Source: Cellulomonas avistercoris | GTDB lineage: Bacteria; Actinomycetota; Actinomycetes; Actinomycetales; Cellulomonadaceae | Assembly (NCBI RefSeq): GCF_014836445.1 | Contig: NZ_JACSQV010000019.1 | Location: 1 to 64,000 of the forward strand | Direction of reading: 5' to 3' | DNA length: 64,000 bases | In this document: one piece after another, positions 40,203 to 51,504 of the stretch | How the letters are laid out: each line of letters opens with the position of its first letter | Position numbering within the stretch: the stretch's first letter is position 1 | The notes under the pieces: model-generated | What the model was told of the DNA's origin: nothing | Seen by the model: the letters and a program-made list of their open reading frames with translations, nothing else | Database searches by the model: none | Position numbers and translations under genes: made by a program

Positions 40203-41186
40203 GTGAGTGAGAACGGCGGCCCCGCCCCCCTGCCCGTGCGCGTCTCGGAGACGTTCGACCCGACGCGCTGGCGCGACGTGGAGGGCTTCGAGCACCTCAC
40301 CGACGTGACCTACCACCGCGGGCGGGCGCGCCCCACGGCCGAGCAGCGCGCGGCGGGCGCCGTCGAGCGGGACCTGCCCGTCGTGCGCGTGGCGTTCCAC
40401 CGCCCCGAGGTGCGCAACGCCTTCCGCCCGCACACCGTCGACGAGCTGTACGGCGTCCTCGACCACGCGCGCACGACGTCCGACGTGGGAACGGTGCTGC
40501 TGACGGGCAACGGACCGTCCCCCAAGGACGGCGGCTGGGCGTTCTGCTCGGGCGGGGACCAGCGCATCCGGGGCCGCGACGGCTACCGCTACGCCGACGG
40601 CGACACCGACGCGGCCGTCGACCCGGCGCGCGCCGGGCGGCTGCACATCCTGGAGGTGCAGCGGCTGATGCGGACGATGCCCAAGGTCGTCGTCGCCCTC
40701 GTCAACGGCTGGGCCGCCGGCGGCGGGCACTCGCTGCACGTCGTCGCGGACCTCACCATCGCGAGCCGCGAGCACGCCCGGTTCATGCAGACCGACGCGA
40801 ACGTCGGGTCCTTCGACGGCGGGTACGGCTCGGCGCTGCTGGCGCGTCAGGTGGGGCAGAAGCGGGCGCGGGAGATCTTCTTCCTGGCGCGCGAGTACTC
40901 GGCCGACGACGCGCTCGCGTGGGGCGCCGTCAACGACGTCGTGGCGCACGGCGACCTCGAGGAGGCCGGCCTGGAGTACGCGCGCATCGTGGCGACCAAG
41001 TCGCCCCAGGCGGTGCGGATGCTGAAGTTCGCGTTCAACCTGGCCGACGACGGCCTGGCCGGCCAGCAGGTGTTCGCCGGTGAGGCGACCCGCCTGGCGT
41101 ACATGACGGACGAGGCCGTCGAGGGGCGCGACGCGTTCCTGCAGCGTCGCGACCCGGACTGGTCCGGCTTCCCGTACGCGTACTGA
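40203..41186 (+). CDS. menB: 1,4-Dihydroxy-2-naphthoyl-CoA synthase
   Basis: 327-residue crotonase-fold enzyme that closes the naphthoquinone ring. CSGGDQRIRGRDGYRY, AGGGHSLHVVADLTIAS (oxyanion hole) and NVGSFDGGYGSALLARQVGQKRAREIFF are diagnostic, and the C-terminal WSGFPYAY supplies the conserved Tyr. An N-terminal extension of about 30 residues is normal for actinobacteria. Confidence 0.95.
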   Translation: MSENGGPAPLPVRVSETFDPTRWRDVEGFEHLTDVTYHRGRARPTAEQRAAGAVERDLPVVRVAFHRPEVRNAFRPHTVDELYGVLDHARTTSDVGTVLLTGNGPSPKDGGWAFCSGGDQRIRGRDGYRYADGDTDAAVDPARAGRLHILEVQRLMRTMPKVVVALVNGWAAGGGHSLHVVADLTIASREHARFMQTDANVGSFDGGYGSALLARQVGQKRAREIFFLAREYSADDALAWGAVNDVVAHGDLEEAGLEYARIVATKSPQAVRMLKFAFNLADDGLAGQQVFAGEATRLAYMTDEAVEGRDAFLQRRDPDWSGFPYAY

Positions 41187-41252
41187 CGCGCGCGGCGAGG
41201 TCGGCGGACGTCCCGCCCGGGGCGCGCCCGGTGCGCGACGGGCGGTGCCGCG

Positions 41253-41444
41253 TCAGGCGGCGCCCATCCAGGACGTGAGGTCGACGAGCGTGGCGACCAC
41301 GGCGCCGCCGCCGACGAGCAGCGCGACGAGGACCACGCCGGCGACGACGACCGCGACCGCCGAGCGCACCGAGTGGTCCTCGGGGTCGCGGCGGGCGGCA
41401 CGTGCGGGGCGGACGGAGGCGGGGAGCGAGGTGTGTGCGGCCAT
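41253..41444 (-). CDS. 63-residue single-TM protein
   Basis: 63 residues: a basic cytoplasmic start (SVRPARAARRDPEDHSVRS), one membrane helix (AVAVVVAGVVLVALLVGGGAVVATLV) and a short end. ATG after CTGGTGGCC. No recognised domain; it is supported mainly by its membrane helix and lack of alternatives in a 400-bp gap. Confidence 0.45.
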   Translation of the reverse strand: MAAHTSLPASVRPARAARRDPEDHSVRSAVAVVVAGVVLVALLVGGGAVVATLVDLTSWMGAA

Positions 41445-41624
41445 GCCACCAGCGTCGTCCGGCGCCGCGCGCGGGACATCGCCCCACGGGACGGGCCGTG
41501 CCGGCCGGCGTCAACCCGCAGGTAGCACACGCTCCACCGTGGGGAGGACACCGCCGCCCGCGGTTGTCCGTCTCAGGTATCGCAACGGACGACCGCCCCC
41601 CGTCAGGAGGCCGTCACGAGTCCG

Positions 41625-42728
41625 TCAGGAGACCGTCAGCGAGCCCGAGCCGGCCGGGATCAGCTCGACCCACGTGTTGCCGGGCGCCAGGTCCGCCTCC
41701 GAGCCGTCGGGCAGCAGCAGGCGCATCGGCTGGTCCTGCGCGTCCTTCTGCCAGCGCGCCGCGACCGTCTTGCCACCGGACGCGATGACCGCGTCCCCGG
41801 AGCCGACGAGCTCGTACGTGGGGACGGGGGCACCGCCCTGCGCGCCGAAGGGCGTGTTCGGGTGGGGGGCCGTGACGGCGACGACGTTGACCGCCGACAG
41901 CCGGTTCCCGCTCGCCGCGGTCGCGGGCTCCGAGCCCTCCGAGCGCAGCCACGTCCCGCTCCCCGCGTCCCACGTCCAGACGGGCTGGGACTGGCCGGAC
42001 AGGCGGAACGAGAGCGTCCCGGCCGGGCTGCCGGCCGTCGCCGCGGCGGCCCGGTCCGCGCTGCGCGCGAAGCCGAACTGCTCCGGCGGCGCCGTGCGCC
42101 CCGGCTCGGCGATGCCCCACCACGTGCTCAGCGAGCCGTAGACGTTGTGCGGTGCCTTGCGCGTCCGGACGCGCTCGAGCCCGGGTGCACCCGCGTCGTG
42201 CGAGATCTCCTGCACGCCCGACGCGGCGACGAGGTCGAGGATGCCGGCCTGCCCGCCGGAGAACGCGAGCATCCCGCCCAGCGGCGCGACGATCAGCGGG
42301 TCCATGGGACGCACGGACCGGATGGGCCCGACCTCCTCGGGCGCCTGCGAGTGGAACACGGCGACGAACCGCGAGACCTCGAACTCGACGATCGTCTCCC
42401 AGACCACGTCGGCCTGGTCCAGCCCGGACTGGGGGCGCGCGACCGCGGTGTTCTCGACCTTCACCGCGATCGCGGGACGCGGGTCGGGGGTGCCCTCGAC
42501 ACCCGTCAGCGGCCACGTCGCCGGCACCTCGGGAGCGGGCACGGCCTGCTTGTCCGCGACGACGTCCGCCTGGGCCGTCACCGTGGGCGCGGGCGACGTC
42601 GTCGCCGGCGAGCCGCACGCGGCGAGCGCGAGCAGGGCACCGGTCGCCGCCAGGGCACCGGACCGACCCCGCCACCTGCTCCCCGGAGCCGTGCGCGTCG
42701 AGCCCCTGCGTGCCACCGTCGCTGCCAT
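41625..42728 (-). CDS. DUF3048-domain lipoprotein (YerB-like)
   Basis: 367 residues. Basic N-terminus and lipobox (LALAAC, near residue 38), then DUF3048 N- and C-terminal domains. The first is marked by PAIAVKVENTAVARPQSGLDQADVVWE and RFVAVFHSQ, and by GPIRSVRPMDPLIVAPL; the second by RWQKDAQDQPMRL. The family is extracytoplasmic and of unknown function. The ATG at 42728 follows GGGAGCGACG. Sits between menB and menE without obvious link. Confidence 0.85.
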   Translation of the reverse strand: MAATVARRGSTRTAPGSRWRGRSGALAATGALLALAACGSPATTSPAPTVTAQADVVADKQAVPAPEVPATWPLTGVEGTPDPRPAIAVKVENTAVARPQSGLDQADVVWETIVEFEVSRFVAVFHSQAPEEVGPIRSVRPMDPLIVAPLGGMLAFSGGQAGILDLVAASGVQEISHDAGAPGLERVRTRKAPHNVYGSLSTWWGIAEPGRTAPPEQFGFARSADRAAAATAGSPAGTLSFRLSGQSQPVWTWDAGSGTWLRSEGSEPATAASGNRLSAVNVVAVTAPHPNTPFGAQGGAPVPTYELVGSGDAVIASGGKTVAARWQKDAQDQPMRLLLPDGSEADLAPGNTWVELIPAGSGSLTVS

Positions 42729-42936
42729 CGTCGCTCCCGTCCACCGCCGCCGCGGCGATCTGCCACCTGCGCGATCCGGTCGCGCGCGGCGGGACCCCGC
42801 CCGGCCTGCCGGATCGCGGGACACTCTACGACGCCTGCCTCGACGCCCGCGTGCACCACGGCTGTCGGCGCCGCGCGGCGCGGCGTCCCCGGCGCCCGTC
42901 CCCGCAGCCGCGGCGCGCGGGGCGGGACGGACGACC

Positions 42937-42942
42937 TACGCT
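42937..42942 (+). promoter_or_regulatory. -10 hexamer TACGCT, leaderless start of menE
   Basis: Six bases before GTG 42949. It excludes the upstream GTG at 42943, which would touch it. Confidence 0.5.
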
Positions 42943-42948
42943 GTGCGG

Positions 42949-44100
42949 GTGAACCGGCCGCTGCGCGACGTGCCCGCGGACGCACAGGACCTCGTCCCCG
43001 CGCTGACCGCGGCGCTGGACGGCACGGGCCCCGCGGTGCGGGCCCTCGACGACGCGTCGCCCGGTGCCGCCCTCCAGGTGCCGCCCGAGGTGGCGCTCGT
43101 GGTGCGGACGTCCGGGTCCACCGGGCGCCCCCGCGACGTCATGCTCTCGGCCGACGCCCTGCGCGCGTCGGCGGACGCGACCGCGGCCCGGCTCGGCGGG
43201 CCGGGCTCCTGGTTCCTGGCCCTGCCCGTGCACCACGTCGCGGGGCTGCAGGTGATCGTGCGCGCGCTGCTCGCGGGCCGCGGGCTCGCGACGCTCCCCG
43301 CCGGTCCCTTCCGCGCGCCGACGTTCGCGCAGGCCGTGCGCGCGGAGACCGCCGGCCCCGGACCGCACTACACGTCGCTGGTCCCCACGCAGCTCGTGCG
43401 TGTGCTCGACGACCCGGACGCCACGGCCGCGACGCGGGCCTTCGACGCGGTCCTCGTGGGCGGCGCCGCGTGCCCGCCGTCGTTGCTGGCGCGCGCGCAC
43501 GCCGCCGGGCTGCGCGTCGTGACGACCTACGGCATGACGGAGACGTGCGGCGGCTGCGTCTACGACGGGCGCGCGCTGGACGGCGTCACGGTGGCCGTCG
43601 ACGCCGAGCAGCGAGTCGCGCTCGCGGGCCCCGTCCTGGCGACCGGCTACCTGCACCGCCCCGACCTGGACGCCACCGCGTTCGCCACCAGCGGCGGCCG
43701 CCGCTGGCTGCGCACGTCCGACCGCGGCCGGGTCGACGACGGCGTCCTGCACGTCCTGGGACGGCTCGACGACGTCCTGGTCACCGGCGGGGTCAAGGTC
43801 GACCCGCTCGCCGTCGAGGAGGTCGTCGCCGGCCTGGCCGGCGTGCGCGAGGTGTGCGTCGTCGGCGTGCCGGACCAGCACTGGGGGCAGTCGGTCGTCG
43901 CCGTCGTCGTGACGCGCGACGGCACGGCGCCGCCGCTGACGGCGCTGCGCACCGCCGTGGCTTCCGCGCTCGGGCCGGCCAGCGCGCCCCGCCAGGTCCT
44001 CGTGGTCGACGCGCTGCCCCTGCGCGGGCCCGGCAAGGCCGACCGTCGCGCCGTCGCGCGGCTCGCGACGCAGCTGATGACCCGGCCCCCGGCCACCTGA
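42949..44100 (+). CDS. menE: o-Succinylbenzoate-CoA ligase
   Basis: 383-residue acyl-CoA synthetase of the compact actinobacterial MenE type. The ATP loop is RTSGSTGRPRDV, the adenylate motif TTYGMTETCGGCVYDG, and the hinge Asp is in RTSDRGRVDDG; the catalytic Lys is in RGPGKADR near the end. It activates OSB before MenB acts. The first domain is shorter than in E. coli MenE. Followed by menA after 50 bases. Confidence 0.92.
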   Translation: MNRPLRDVPADAQDLVPALTAALDGTGPAVRALDDASPGAALQVPPEVALVVRTSGSTGRPRDVMLSADALRASADATAARLGGPGSWFLALPVHHVAGLQVIVRALLAGRGLATLPAGPFRAPTFAQAVRAETAGPGPHYTSLVPTQLVRVLDDPDATAATRAFDAVLVGGAACPPSLLARAHAAGLRVVTTYGMTETCGGCVYDGRALDGVTVAVDAEQRVALAGPVLATGYLHRPDLDATAFATSGGRRWLRTSDRGRVDDGVLHVLGRLDDVLVTGGVKVDPLAVEEVVAGLAGVREVCVVGVPDQHWGQSVVAVVVTRDGTAPPLTALRTAVASALGPASAPRQVLVVDALPLRGPGKADRRAVARLATQLMTRPPAT

Positions 44101-44150
44101 CCCGACCCGCGTCCGACCCGACGCGCTCTCCCCTGACGAACAGGAGCACG

Positions 44151-45020
44151 ATGGCCACCGCCTCCGAATGGCTCGCCGGTGCGCGTCCGCGCACGCTGCC
44201 CGCCGCCGTCGCCCCCGTGCTCGTCGGGACCGGCGCGGCGGCACAGGTCGACGCCGCGCACGCAGGCCACGCGCTGCTCGCGGCGGGCGTCGGTCTCGCG
44301 CTGCAGGTGGCGGTCAACTTCGCCAACGACTACTCCGACGGCGTGCGCGGCACCGACGTCGACCGGGTCGGACCGCTGCGCCTCACGGCCTCCGGGACCG
44401 CGCCGCCGCACCAGGTGCGCAACGCCGCCTTCCTGGCGTTCGCGGTCGCGTGCGCCCTGGGCATGTGGCTGATCGTGCTGACGAGCGCGTGGTGGCTGAT
44501 CGCCGTGGGCGTGCTGTGCGTCGTCGGCGCGTGGACGTACACGGGCGGCAAGCGGCCGTACGGGTACCTCGGGCTCGGGGAGGTCGGGGTGTTCGTCTTC
44601 TTCGGCCTCGTCGCCGTGCTGGGCACGACGTACACGCAGGCGGGGTACGTGACGTGGCCCGCCGTGCTGGGGGCCGTGGCGATCGGTCTGCTCGCGTGCG
44701 CCCTGCTGATGGTCAACAACCTGCGTGACGTGCCGACCGACGTCCTCGCCGGCAAGCGCACGCTCGCGGTGCGCATCGGGGACCACCGGGCACGCCGCCT
44801 GTACGCGGTGATGGTCCTGCTGCCCATCCTGCTCGGGGCGCTGTGCGCCTTCGCGGCACCGTGGTCGCTGCTCGTCCTGCTGCTGCTGGCACCCGCCGCG
44901 ATCCTGGCCGCCGGCGTGCTCGCGGGTGCCCGCGGCATCGCGCTCGTGCCCGTGCTGGGCGGCACCGGCCTGCTCGAGCTCGCGTTCGGCATGCTGCTCG
45001 GGCTGGGTCTCGCGCTCTGA
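44151..45020 (+). CDS. menA: 1,4-Dihydroxy-2-naphthoate polyprenyltransferase
   Basis: 289-residue membrane prenyltransferase of the UbiA superfamily with about eight helices. The Asp-rich motifs are VNFANDYSDGVRGTD and VNNLRDVPTDVLAGKRTLAV. It attaches the isoprenoid chain to DHNA to make demethylmenaquinone. ATG after CAGGAGCACG. Probably co-transcribed with menE. Confidence 0.94.
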   Translation: MATASEWLAGARPRTLPAAVAPVLVGTGAAAQVDAAHAGHALLAAGVGLALQVAVNFANDYSDGVRGTDVDRVGPLRLTASGTAPPHQVRNAAFLAFAVACALGMWLIVLTSAWWLIAVGVLCVVGAWTYTGGKRPYGYLGLGEVGVFVFFGLVAVLGTTYTQAGYVTWPAVLGAVAIGLLACALLMVNNLRDVPTDVLAGKRTLAVRIGDHRARRLYAVMVLLPILLGALCAFAAPWSLLVLLLLAPAAILAAGVLAGARGIALVPVLGGTGLLELAFGMLLGLGLAL

Positions 45021-45028
45021 GGTCGGCG

Positions 45029-45307
45029 CTACCGGTCGAGCGTGCCGTCGGCGGCGGCGTCCTCGGCGGCCGCGTCCTCGCGGGCGCGCGCGCCGAGGCC
45101 GCCGCGAGCGCGGCGCTGCTCGGCACGCTCCGCGAGGTGCACCGCGGCCGCGTCGCGCTGGCGCGGCAGCAGGACGTAGGACAGGCCCCACGCGATCACG
45201 GCGGCGAGGACGGGGGCGAGCCACGAGCGCATCCCGGCCCACCAGAGCAGACCGGTGGCGGCGAGGAACAGCGCGGCGCGCAGCAGGGAGTAGACGACGA
45301 CGGGCAC
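45029..45307 (-). CDS. DUF4229 membrane protein
   Basis: 92 residues: two membrane helices (YSLLRAALFLAATGLLWWAG and WLAPVLAAVIAWGLSYVLL) and the conserved LLPRQRDAAAVHLAERAEQR, the DUF4229 signature, then an acidic Ala-rich end. Unknown function, often found near menaquinone genes. GTG fixed by a leaderless -10; the promoter faces that of the next gene. Confidence 0.82.
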   Translation of the reverse strand: MPVVVYSLLRAALFLAATGLLWWAGMRSWLAPVLAAVIAWGLSYVLLPRQRDAAAVHLAERAEQRRARGGLGARAREDAAAEDAAADGTLDR

Positions 45308-45313
45308 TCCCCC

Positions 45314-45319
45314 AGGGTA
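45314..45319 (-). promoter_or_regulatory. -10 hexamer TACCCT, leaderless start of DUF4229
   Basis: Six bases before GTG 45307. Confidence 0.5.
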
Positions 45320-45337
45320 GGCGCCCGCCGTCCCGTC

Positions 45338-45343
45338 TAGGGT
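45338..45343 (+). promoter_or_regulatory. -10 hexamer TAGGGT, leaderless start of PLDc_N gene
   Basis: Six bases before GTG 45350. Only 18 bases separate it from the opposing hexamer. Confidence 0.5.
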
Positions 45344-45349
45344 GGACAG

Positions 45350-45721
45350 GTGCTCAGGTACCTGCCGCTCGTCCTCGTGGTCGCCTTCGTCGTCTACTGC
45401 GTCTTCGACGTCCTGGGCAGTGACGCGCGCGTCCGGCGCGGGCTCCCGGTCCCGCTGTGGCTGCTGCTCGTCGTGCTGGTCCCGGTCGCCGGTGGCGTGG
45501 TCTGGCTCGTGGTGAGCCGCGGCACGCCGCACACCGGCTCCGCCGGTCCGCGCGGCGGCGGTCCGGTCGCGCCGGACGACGACCCCGAGTTCCTGTTCCG
45601 GCTCGACCAGGAGCGCCGGCGCCGCGAGCGGCAGGACGGCGCGGCGGACCCGGGCCCGCACGACGACCACGTCGACGGCACCGGCCCGGCCGGGACGACG
45701 GACGGGACGCCCTCCGCCTGA
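45350..45721 (+). CDS. PLDc_N-type small membrane protein
   Basis: 123 residues. Two helices, YLPLVLVVAFVVYCVFDVLGSD and PLWLLLVVLVPVAGGVVWLVVSRG, match the phospholipase D N-terminal (PLDc_N) domain found alone in many actinobacteria. The tail is charged (EFLFRLDQERRRRERQ) and low complexity. No catalytic domain, so it is not a phospholipase. GTG start set by the -10 hexamer. Confidence 0.82.
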   Translation: MLRYLPLVLVVAFVVYCVFDVLGSDARVRRGLPVPLWLLLVVLVPVAGGVVWLVVSRGTPHTGSAGPRGGGPVAPDDDPEFLFRLDQERRRRERQDGAADPGPHDDHVDGTGPAGTTDGTPSA

Positions 45722-45773
45722 CGCGCCGGCGTCCGGCGTCGGCTCAGCGCCCGGATCAGCTCAGAGCCGCAGC

Positions 45774-46792
45774 TCAGAGCCCCGAGTACGAGTGGTTGCC
45801 GGGGATGAACAGGTTGACCACCGTGAAGTTGGCGAGCACGACGCCGTAGGCGACGAACACGAGGTACGCGGCGCGGCGCCCCGCCCAGCCACGCGTCGTG
45901 CGGGCGTGCAGGTAGGCGGCGTACACGACCCACGTGACGAACGTGCCGACCTCCTTGGGGTCCCAGCCCCAGTACCGGCCCCACGCCTCCTCGGCCCAGA
46001 TGGAGCCGCCGATGAGGGTCAGCGTCCACAGGACGAACGCGACCGCGTGCTGACGGAACGCCGACGCCTCGAGCCGTCGCGCGTCGGGCACCTGCTCGAG
46101 CCAGGCGAAGGCCGGCCCGGTGACGCGTGCGCCGTGGAGGGCCCGACGCACGCCGTCGAGCTGCGACCAGGGCTGCTCGAGGCGCGACCGGCGCTCGTCG
46201 CGGGCGTCGCGCAGGACCTGCAGGACGGTCGTCGCGAACGCGACGGTCGAGATCCCGGTGGCGATGATCGCGACACCCACGTGGAGGACCAGCCAGTACC
46301 GCTGCAGCGCCGGCTGCACCGCGTCCGCCTGCACGTGCAGCGTGTTCAGCGCCAGGACCAGCCCCAGCACCGCGATGCCGGACACGACCACCCCGACGAA
46401 CGCGATGGGCCGGCGACGCTGCTGGACGACGAGCGCGACGAGCGCGCAGAACGTCCCGACGATCGTGAACTCGTACATGTTCGCGGTCGGCCAGCGTCCG
46501 GCGGCGACACCGCGCAGCACGATGGCGACGAGCAGGAGCAGGGTGCCGAGCGCGAGCGTCGAGCGCGCGATACCCGCGGCGCGGCCCGCCGGCGACGCCA
46601 CCGTCGTGGCGCCCGCGCGCGACTCCGCGTCGGGCGCGGCGGTGCCGCCCCCGACGGTCACGGGCACGCGCACGGCGCGGGCGGCCTGGGCGGCCTCGGT
46701 GATCCGCGCGAGCTCGACCGCGTACGCGATCAGCGTGATGGTCAGCGCGGTCGCCGCCGACCACACGAACAGGTCGCTCAGCTCGGCGACGG

Positions 46793-46796
<4 letters not shown>
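45774..46796 (-). CDS. ccsB: Cytochrome c biogenesis protein CcsB (ResC)
   Basis: 340-residue membrane protein with about eight helices. The heme-handling WWD segment is AEEAWGRYWGWDPKEVGTF, and conserved histidines lie in VLHVGVAII, NHSY and AFRQHAVAF. Together with ResB it carries heme across the membrane and attaches it to apocytochrome c (System II). ATGA overlap with resB; last gene of the operon. Confidence 0.92.
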
Positions 46797-48570
<1,774 letters not shown>

Positions 48571-48574
<4 letters not shown>

Positions 48575-49476
48575 AGCGCGGGCACGAACGGGTCGCCACC
48601 GGTCAGGACACCCTGCAGCCAGGCCGCCCACGCGCCCCACGCACCGGTGAGCAGCGCGAGGCCGAGCACGACGAGCACGGCGCCGCCGGTGCGCTGCACG
48701 GCGAGGCGGTGCCGCCGCAGCCACCCCAGCGCACGCTGCGAGCGCTGCAGGCCCAGCCCGACGAGGACGAAGGGCAGGCCCAGGCCGAGGCAGAACGCGG
48801 CCGCGAGCAGCGCGCCGCGTCCCGCGGACCCGCCGGTGAGGGACAGCGTGAGGATCGCGGCGAGCGTGGGGCCGATGCAGGGGGTCCAGCCCAGGCCGAA
48901 CGCGACGCCGAGCAGCGGTGCGCCCCACACGCCGGCGCGCGGCGCGAGCCGCAGGCGCCGCTCACGCGCGAGGAACGGCACGGCACCGAGGAACGCGAGG
49001 CCGAGCACGACGGTCAGGGCGCCGAGCACGCGGCTCACCGGGTCCTGCCACTGCCACAGGGCGGCGCCGAGCGAGCCTGCGAGCGCCCCGAAGGCGATGA
49101 AGACCGCCGAGAACCCGGCGACGAAGAGCGAGACGCCGAGCGCGAGCGTGCGCCGGCCGGCCGGCACCGTCAGCGGCACCGCGTCGCCCACGGGCGCTGC
49201 AGGCGCCGCGGGCGCGGCATGCGGGGTCTGGGCGGGCCGGGCACCGGACCGGACCACGTCGGTCGCGTCGACGATGCCGAGCCCGGCACCCGGCGTGCGG
49301 CGCGGGCCGCCGCCGACCAGGCCCCCGAGCAGCCCGAGGTACCCCGGCACGAGGGGCAGCACGCAGGGCGACGCGAAGGACACCACGCCGGCGAGCAGCG
49401 CGACGGGCACCGCGAGCAGCAGCGAGCCGTCGGCGACGGTCGAGCCGACGCCGAGCGCGACCAGGCCGGCGCTCAC
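48571..49476 (-). CDS. ccdA: Thiol-disulfide exporter CcdA
   Basis: 301-residue CcdA/DsbD-type membrane protein, about six helices. Reactive cysteines are in VVSFASPCVLPLVPGYLG and LGWTPCIGPTLAAIL. It passes electrons from cytoplasmic thioredoxin to ResA outside. A Pro/Ala-rich loop of about 45 residues lies after the first helix. Overlaps both neighbours by 4 bases. Confidence 0.94.
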
Positions 49477-50081
49477 GGCGCCTCCTCGGCGAGGAGCTCG
49501 TCGACGAGCGAGCGCAGCGTCGAGGGCTCGACGAGCCCGAGCACGCGCGCGGCGACCCTGCCCTCGCGGTCGAGGAGGACCGTCGTGGGCACCGCGTTGA
49601 CGGGCACGACGCCCTGCAGCGCGGCGATCGCGCCACCGCCGGTGTCGTCGAGCGAGGGGTACGGCACCTCGAGCTGACGCTGGAAGGCCTGGGCGGCGCC
49701 CGCGGCGTCACGGCTGTTGATGCCGAGCACGTGCAGACCCTGGTCGGCGTAGTCGGTGGCCACGGCGGCGAGGTCCGGGGCCTCGGCCCGGCACGGGGGG
49801 CACGCGGCGTACCACGTGTTGAGCAGCACGACGTCCCCGCGCCACTGCGCGAGGTCGTGCGGCGTGCCCTCGTAGTCCGTGCCGGTGATCTCGAGCGGCC
49901 CGAGCCGGTCGGCGGCGGGCCACGTCGTGGTGGACCCGTCGCCGGACTGGTAGCCCTGGTCCACGACGTCCTGCGGGGTGCCGCGGCCGTCGTCCGCGCA
50001 GCCGCCGAGGACGAGCGCGAGCGCGGTGCCCGCGGTGAGCAGGGCGAGGACGGCACGTGGCCGGGCGGGGCGTCGGCGCAC
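49473..50081 (-). CDS. resA: ResA-type thioredoxin lipoprotein
   Basis: 202 residues. Lipobox LVLGGC near residue 28, then a TlpA/ResA thioredoxin fold with active site TWYAACPPCRAEAP and the cis-Pro loop VNAVPTTVLLD. It reduces the heme-binding cysteines of apocytochrome c on the outer face. GTG start one base after the phosphatase gene. Confidence 0.92.
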   Translation of the reverse strand: MRRRPARPRAVLALLTAGTALALVLGGCADDGRGTPQDVVDQGYQSGDGSTTTWPAADRLGPLEITGTDYEGTPHDLAQWRGDVVLLNTWYAACPPCRAEAPDLAAVATDYADQGLHVLGINSRDAAGAAQAFQRQLEVPYPSLDDTGGGAIAALQGVVPVNAVPTTVLLDREGRVAARVLGLVEPSTLRSLVDELLAEEAP

Positions 50082-50082
50082 G

Positions 50083-50739
50083 TCAGGCTCCGGAGACGGC
50101 CGAGGCCCCGGGCAGCAGCGCGGCGGCGGGCTCGCCGTAGCCGACGCCGACGAGCGTGTCGTCCTCGAACCGCAGGGACGTGAGGGACGCGAGGGAGCAC
50201 TGCCGGCGGCGGGGGTCGTGCCACAGCCGACGGTTCTCGAGCGCGAGGCGCGTCACCCAGATCGGCAGCTGGTGGCTGACCAGGACGGCCTCGTGGCCGC
50301 GCGCGGCGACGCGGGCCGCGTCCACCGCGGCGAGCATGCGGTCGACCTGCTCGGCGTACGGCTCGCCCCACGACGGGCGGAACGGGTTGCGCAGGTGCGG
50401 CCAGTGCTCGGGGTGGCGCAGCGAGCCGTCGCCGACGCCGAACCGCTGGCCCTGGAAGTGGTTCTCGGCCTCGATGAGCCGGTCGTCGGTGCCGACGGCG
50501 AGCCCGAAGGCTGCGGCGATCGGTGCGGCCGTCTCCTGCGCCCGCTGCAGCGGTGACGCGGTGACGACGACGACGTCGCGGCGGGGCGCGTCCTGCTCGC
50601 CCGCGAGCGTCCGCGCGACGAGCTCGGCCATCTCCAGCCCTCGCTCGGAGAGCCGGTAGCCGGGCAGCCTGCCGTAGAGCAGGCCCTCGGGATTGTGGAC
50701 CTCACCGTGCCGCAGCAGGTGGACCGTCGTGGCGACCAT
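50083..50739 (-). CDS. Histidine phosphatase family protein
   Basis: 218-residue phosphoglycerate-mutase-like phosphatase. LLRHGEVHNPEGLLYGR carries the catalytic His; SPLQRAQETAAPIA, E in LIEAENHFQGQ and VSHQLPIW complete the site. It is probably a broad phosphatase; its location before resA-ccdA-resB-ccsB matches M. tuberculosis Rv0525-Rv0529. A GTG at 50745 is an alternative start. Confidence 0.85.
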   Translation of the reverse strand: MVATTVHLLRHGEVHNPEGLLYGRLPGYRLSERGLEMAELVARTLAGEQDAPRRDVVVVTASPLQRAQETAAPIAAAFGLAVGTDDRLIEAENHFQGQRFGVGDGSLRHPEHWPHLRNPFRPSWGEPYAEQVDRMLAAVDAARVAARGHEAVLVSHQLPIWVTRLALENRRLWHDPRRRQCSLASLTSLRFEDDTLVGVGYGEPAAALLPGASAVSGA

Positions 50740-50783
50740 GTGCACAGTCTCGCAAAGTCTCCTGGGTGCCCGGTCCCCCGCCC

Positions 50784-51416
50784 TCAGGCGGGCGGTGCGG
50801 ACGGGGTGCCGCCCGCCGGTGGGCAGGCGGGGCCGCGCAGGTGCTCGACGACGACCTGCATGGCGGCACCGAGCGCCGCGAGCTGCTCGTCGTCGAGGAC
50901 GTCCACGAGGTGGGCCCGGACGGACTCCACGTGGCCGGGGGCGGCGTCGACGAGCACCTGCCACCCGTGCTCGGTGAGCACGCAGTTGACGCCGCGCGCG
51001 TCGTCGCGGGCGGGCTCGCGGCGCACGATCCCGTCGCGCTCCATGCGGGCCACGGTGTGGGTGAGCCGGCTGCGCGAGTGCGCGAGGTCGTCGGCCAGCT
51101 CGGACATCCGCAGCGCGTGGCCGGGCGCCTCCGAGAGCCGGACGAGCACCTCGTACTCCCCCAGTGACAGGCCGCTGCCGTCGTCGAGCTCGCGGGCCAG
51201 GACGTCGAACAGCAGCGCGGTGCCGTCGCGGAAGGCGCGCCACTGGCGCTGCTGCGGCTCGCTCAGCCAGCGGACGGCCGCCTCCTGCTGCGGGGCGTCC
51301 TGCGACGGGGCGTCGTGCGTGTCCGGGGCCGGCCGTGCGCCCGTCGAGGCAGGATCACGCGGGGCAGCAGGCGCGTCGTCGGTCCGGCGATCGGCGGTCG
51401 TGCTGCGGGTCGGCAC
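50784..51416 (-). CDS. MarR-family transcription regulator
   Basis: 210 residues. An N-terminal low-complexity stretch of about 55 residues is followed by a MarR winged helix: SLGEYEVLVRLSEAPGHALRMSELADDLAHSRSRLTHTVARMERDGIVRREP. The GTG at 51416 follows AGGAGGACGAC, excluding a longer frame from 51512. Divergent from yceI, with a palindrome in between. Confidence 0.87.
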   Translation of the reverse strand: MPTRSTTADRRTDDAPAAPRDPASTGARPAPDTHDAPSQDAPQQEAAVRWLSEPQQRQWRAFRDGTALLFDVLARELDDGSGLSLGEYEVLVRLSEAPGHALRMSELADDLAHSRSRLTHTVARMERDGIVRREPARDDARGVNCVLTEHGWQVLVDAAPGHVESVRAHLVDVLDDEQLAALGAAMQVVVEHLRGPACPPAGGTPSAPPA

Positions 51417-51489
51417 GTCGTCCTCCTGGTGTGCGGGGGGTTGCGGCACGCACCCCACTGTAGTAGAAAGATCAACAACACATACTTGT

Positions 51490-51504
51490 CGAATCAACGA
51501 TTCG
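51490..51504. promoter_or_regulatory. 15-bp palindrome CGAATC-AAC-GATTCG
   Basis: Located 25 bases before the yceI start, in the only A+T-rich patch of the MarR/YceI gap. Candidate MarR operator. Confidence 0.5.

Noticed and set aside
42943..42951. menE starting at GTG 42943
   Set aside because: It would abut the TACGCT hexamer; GTG 42949 gives the six-base spacing found at other genes.
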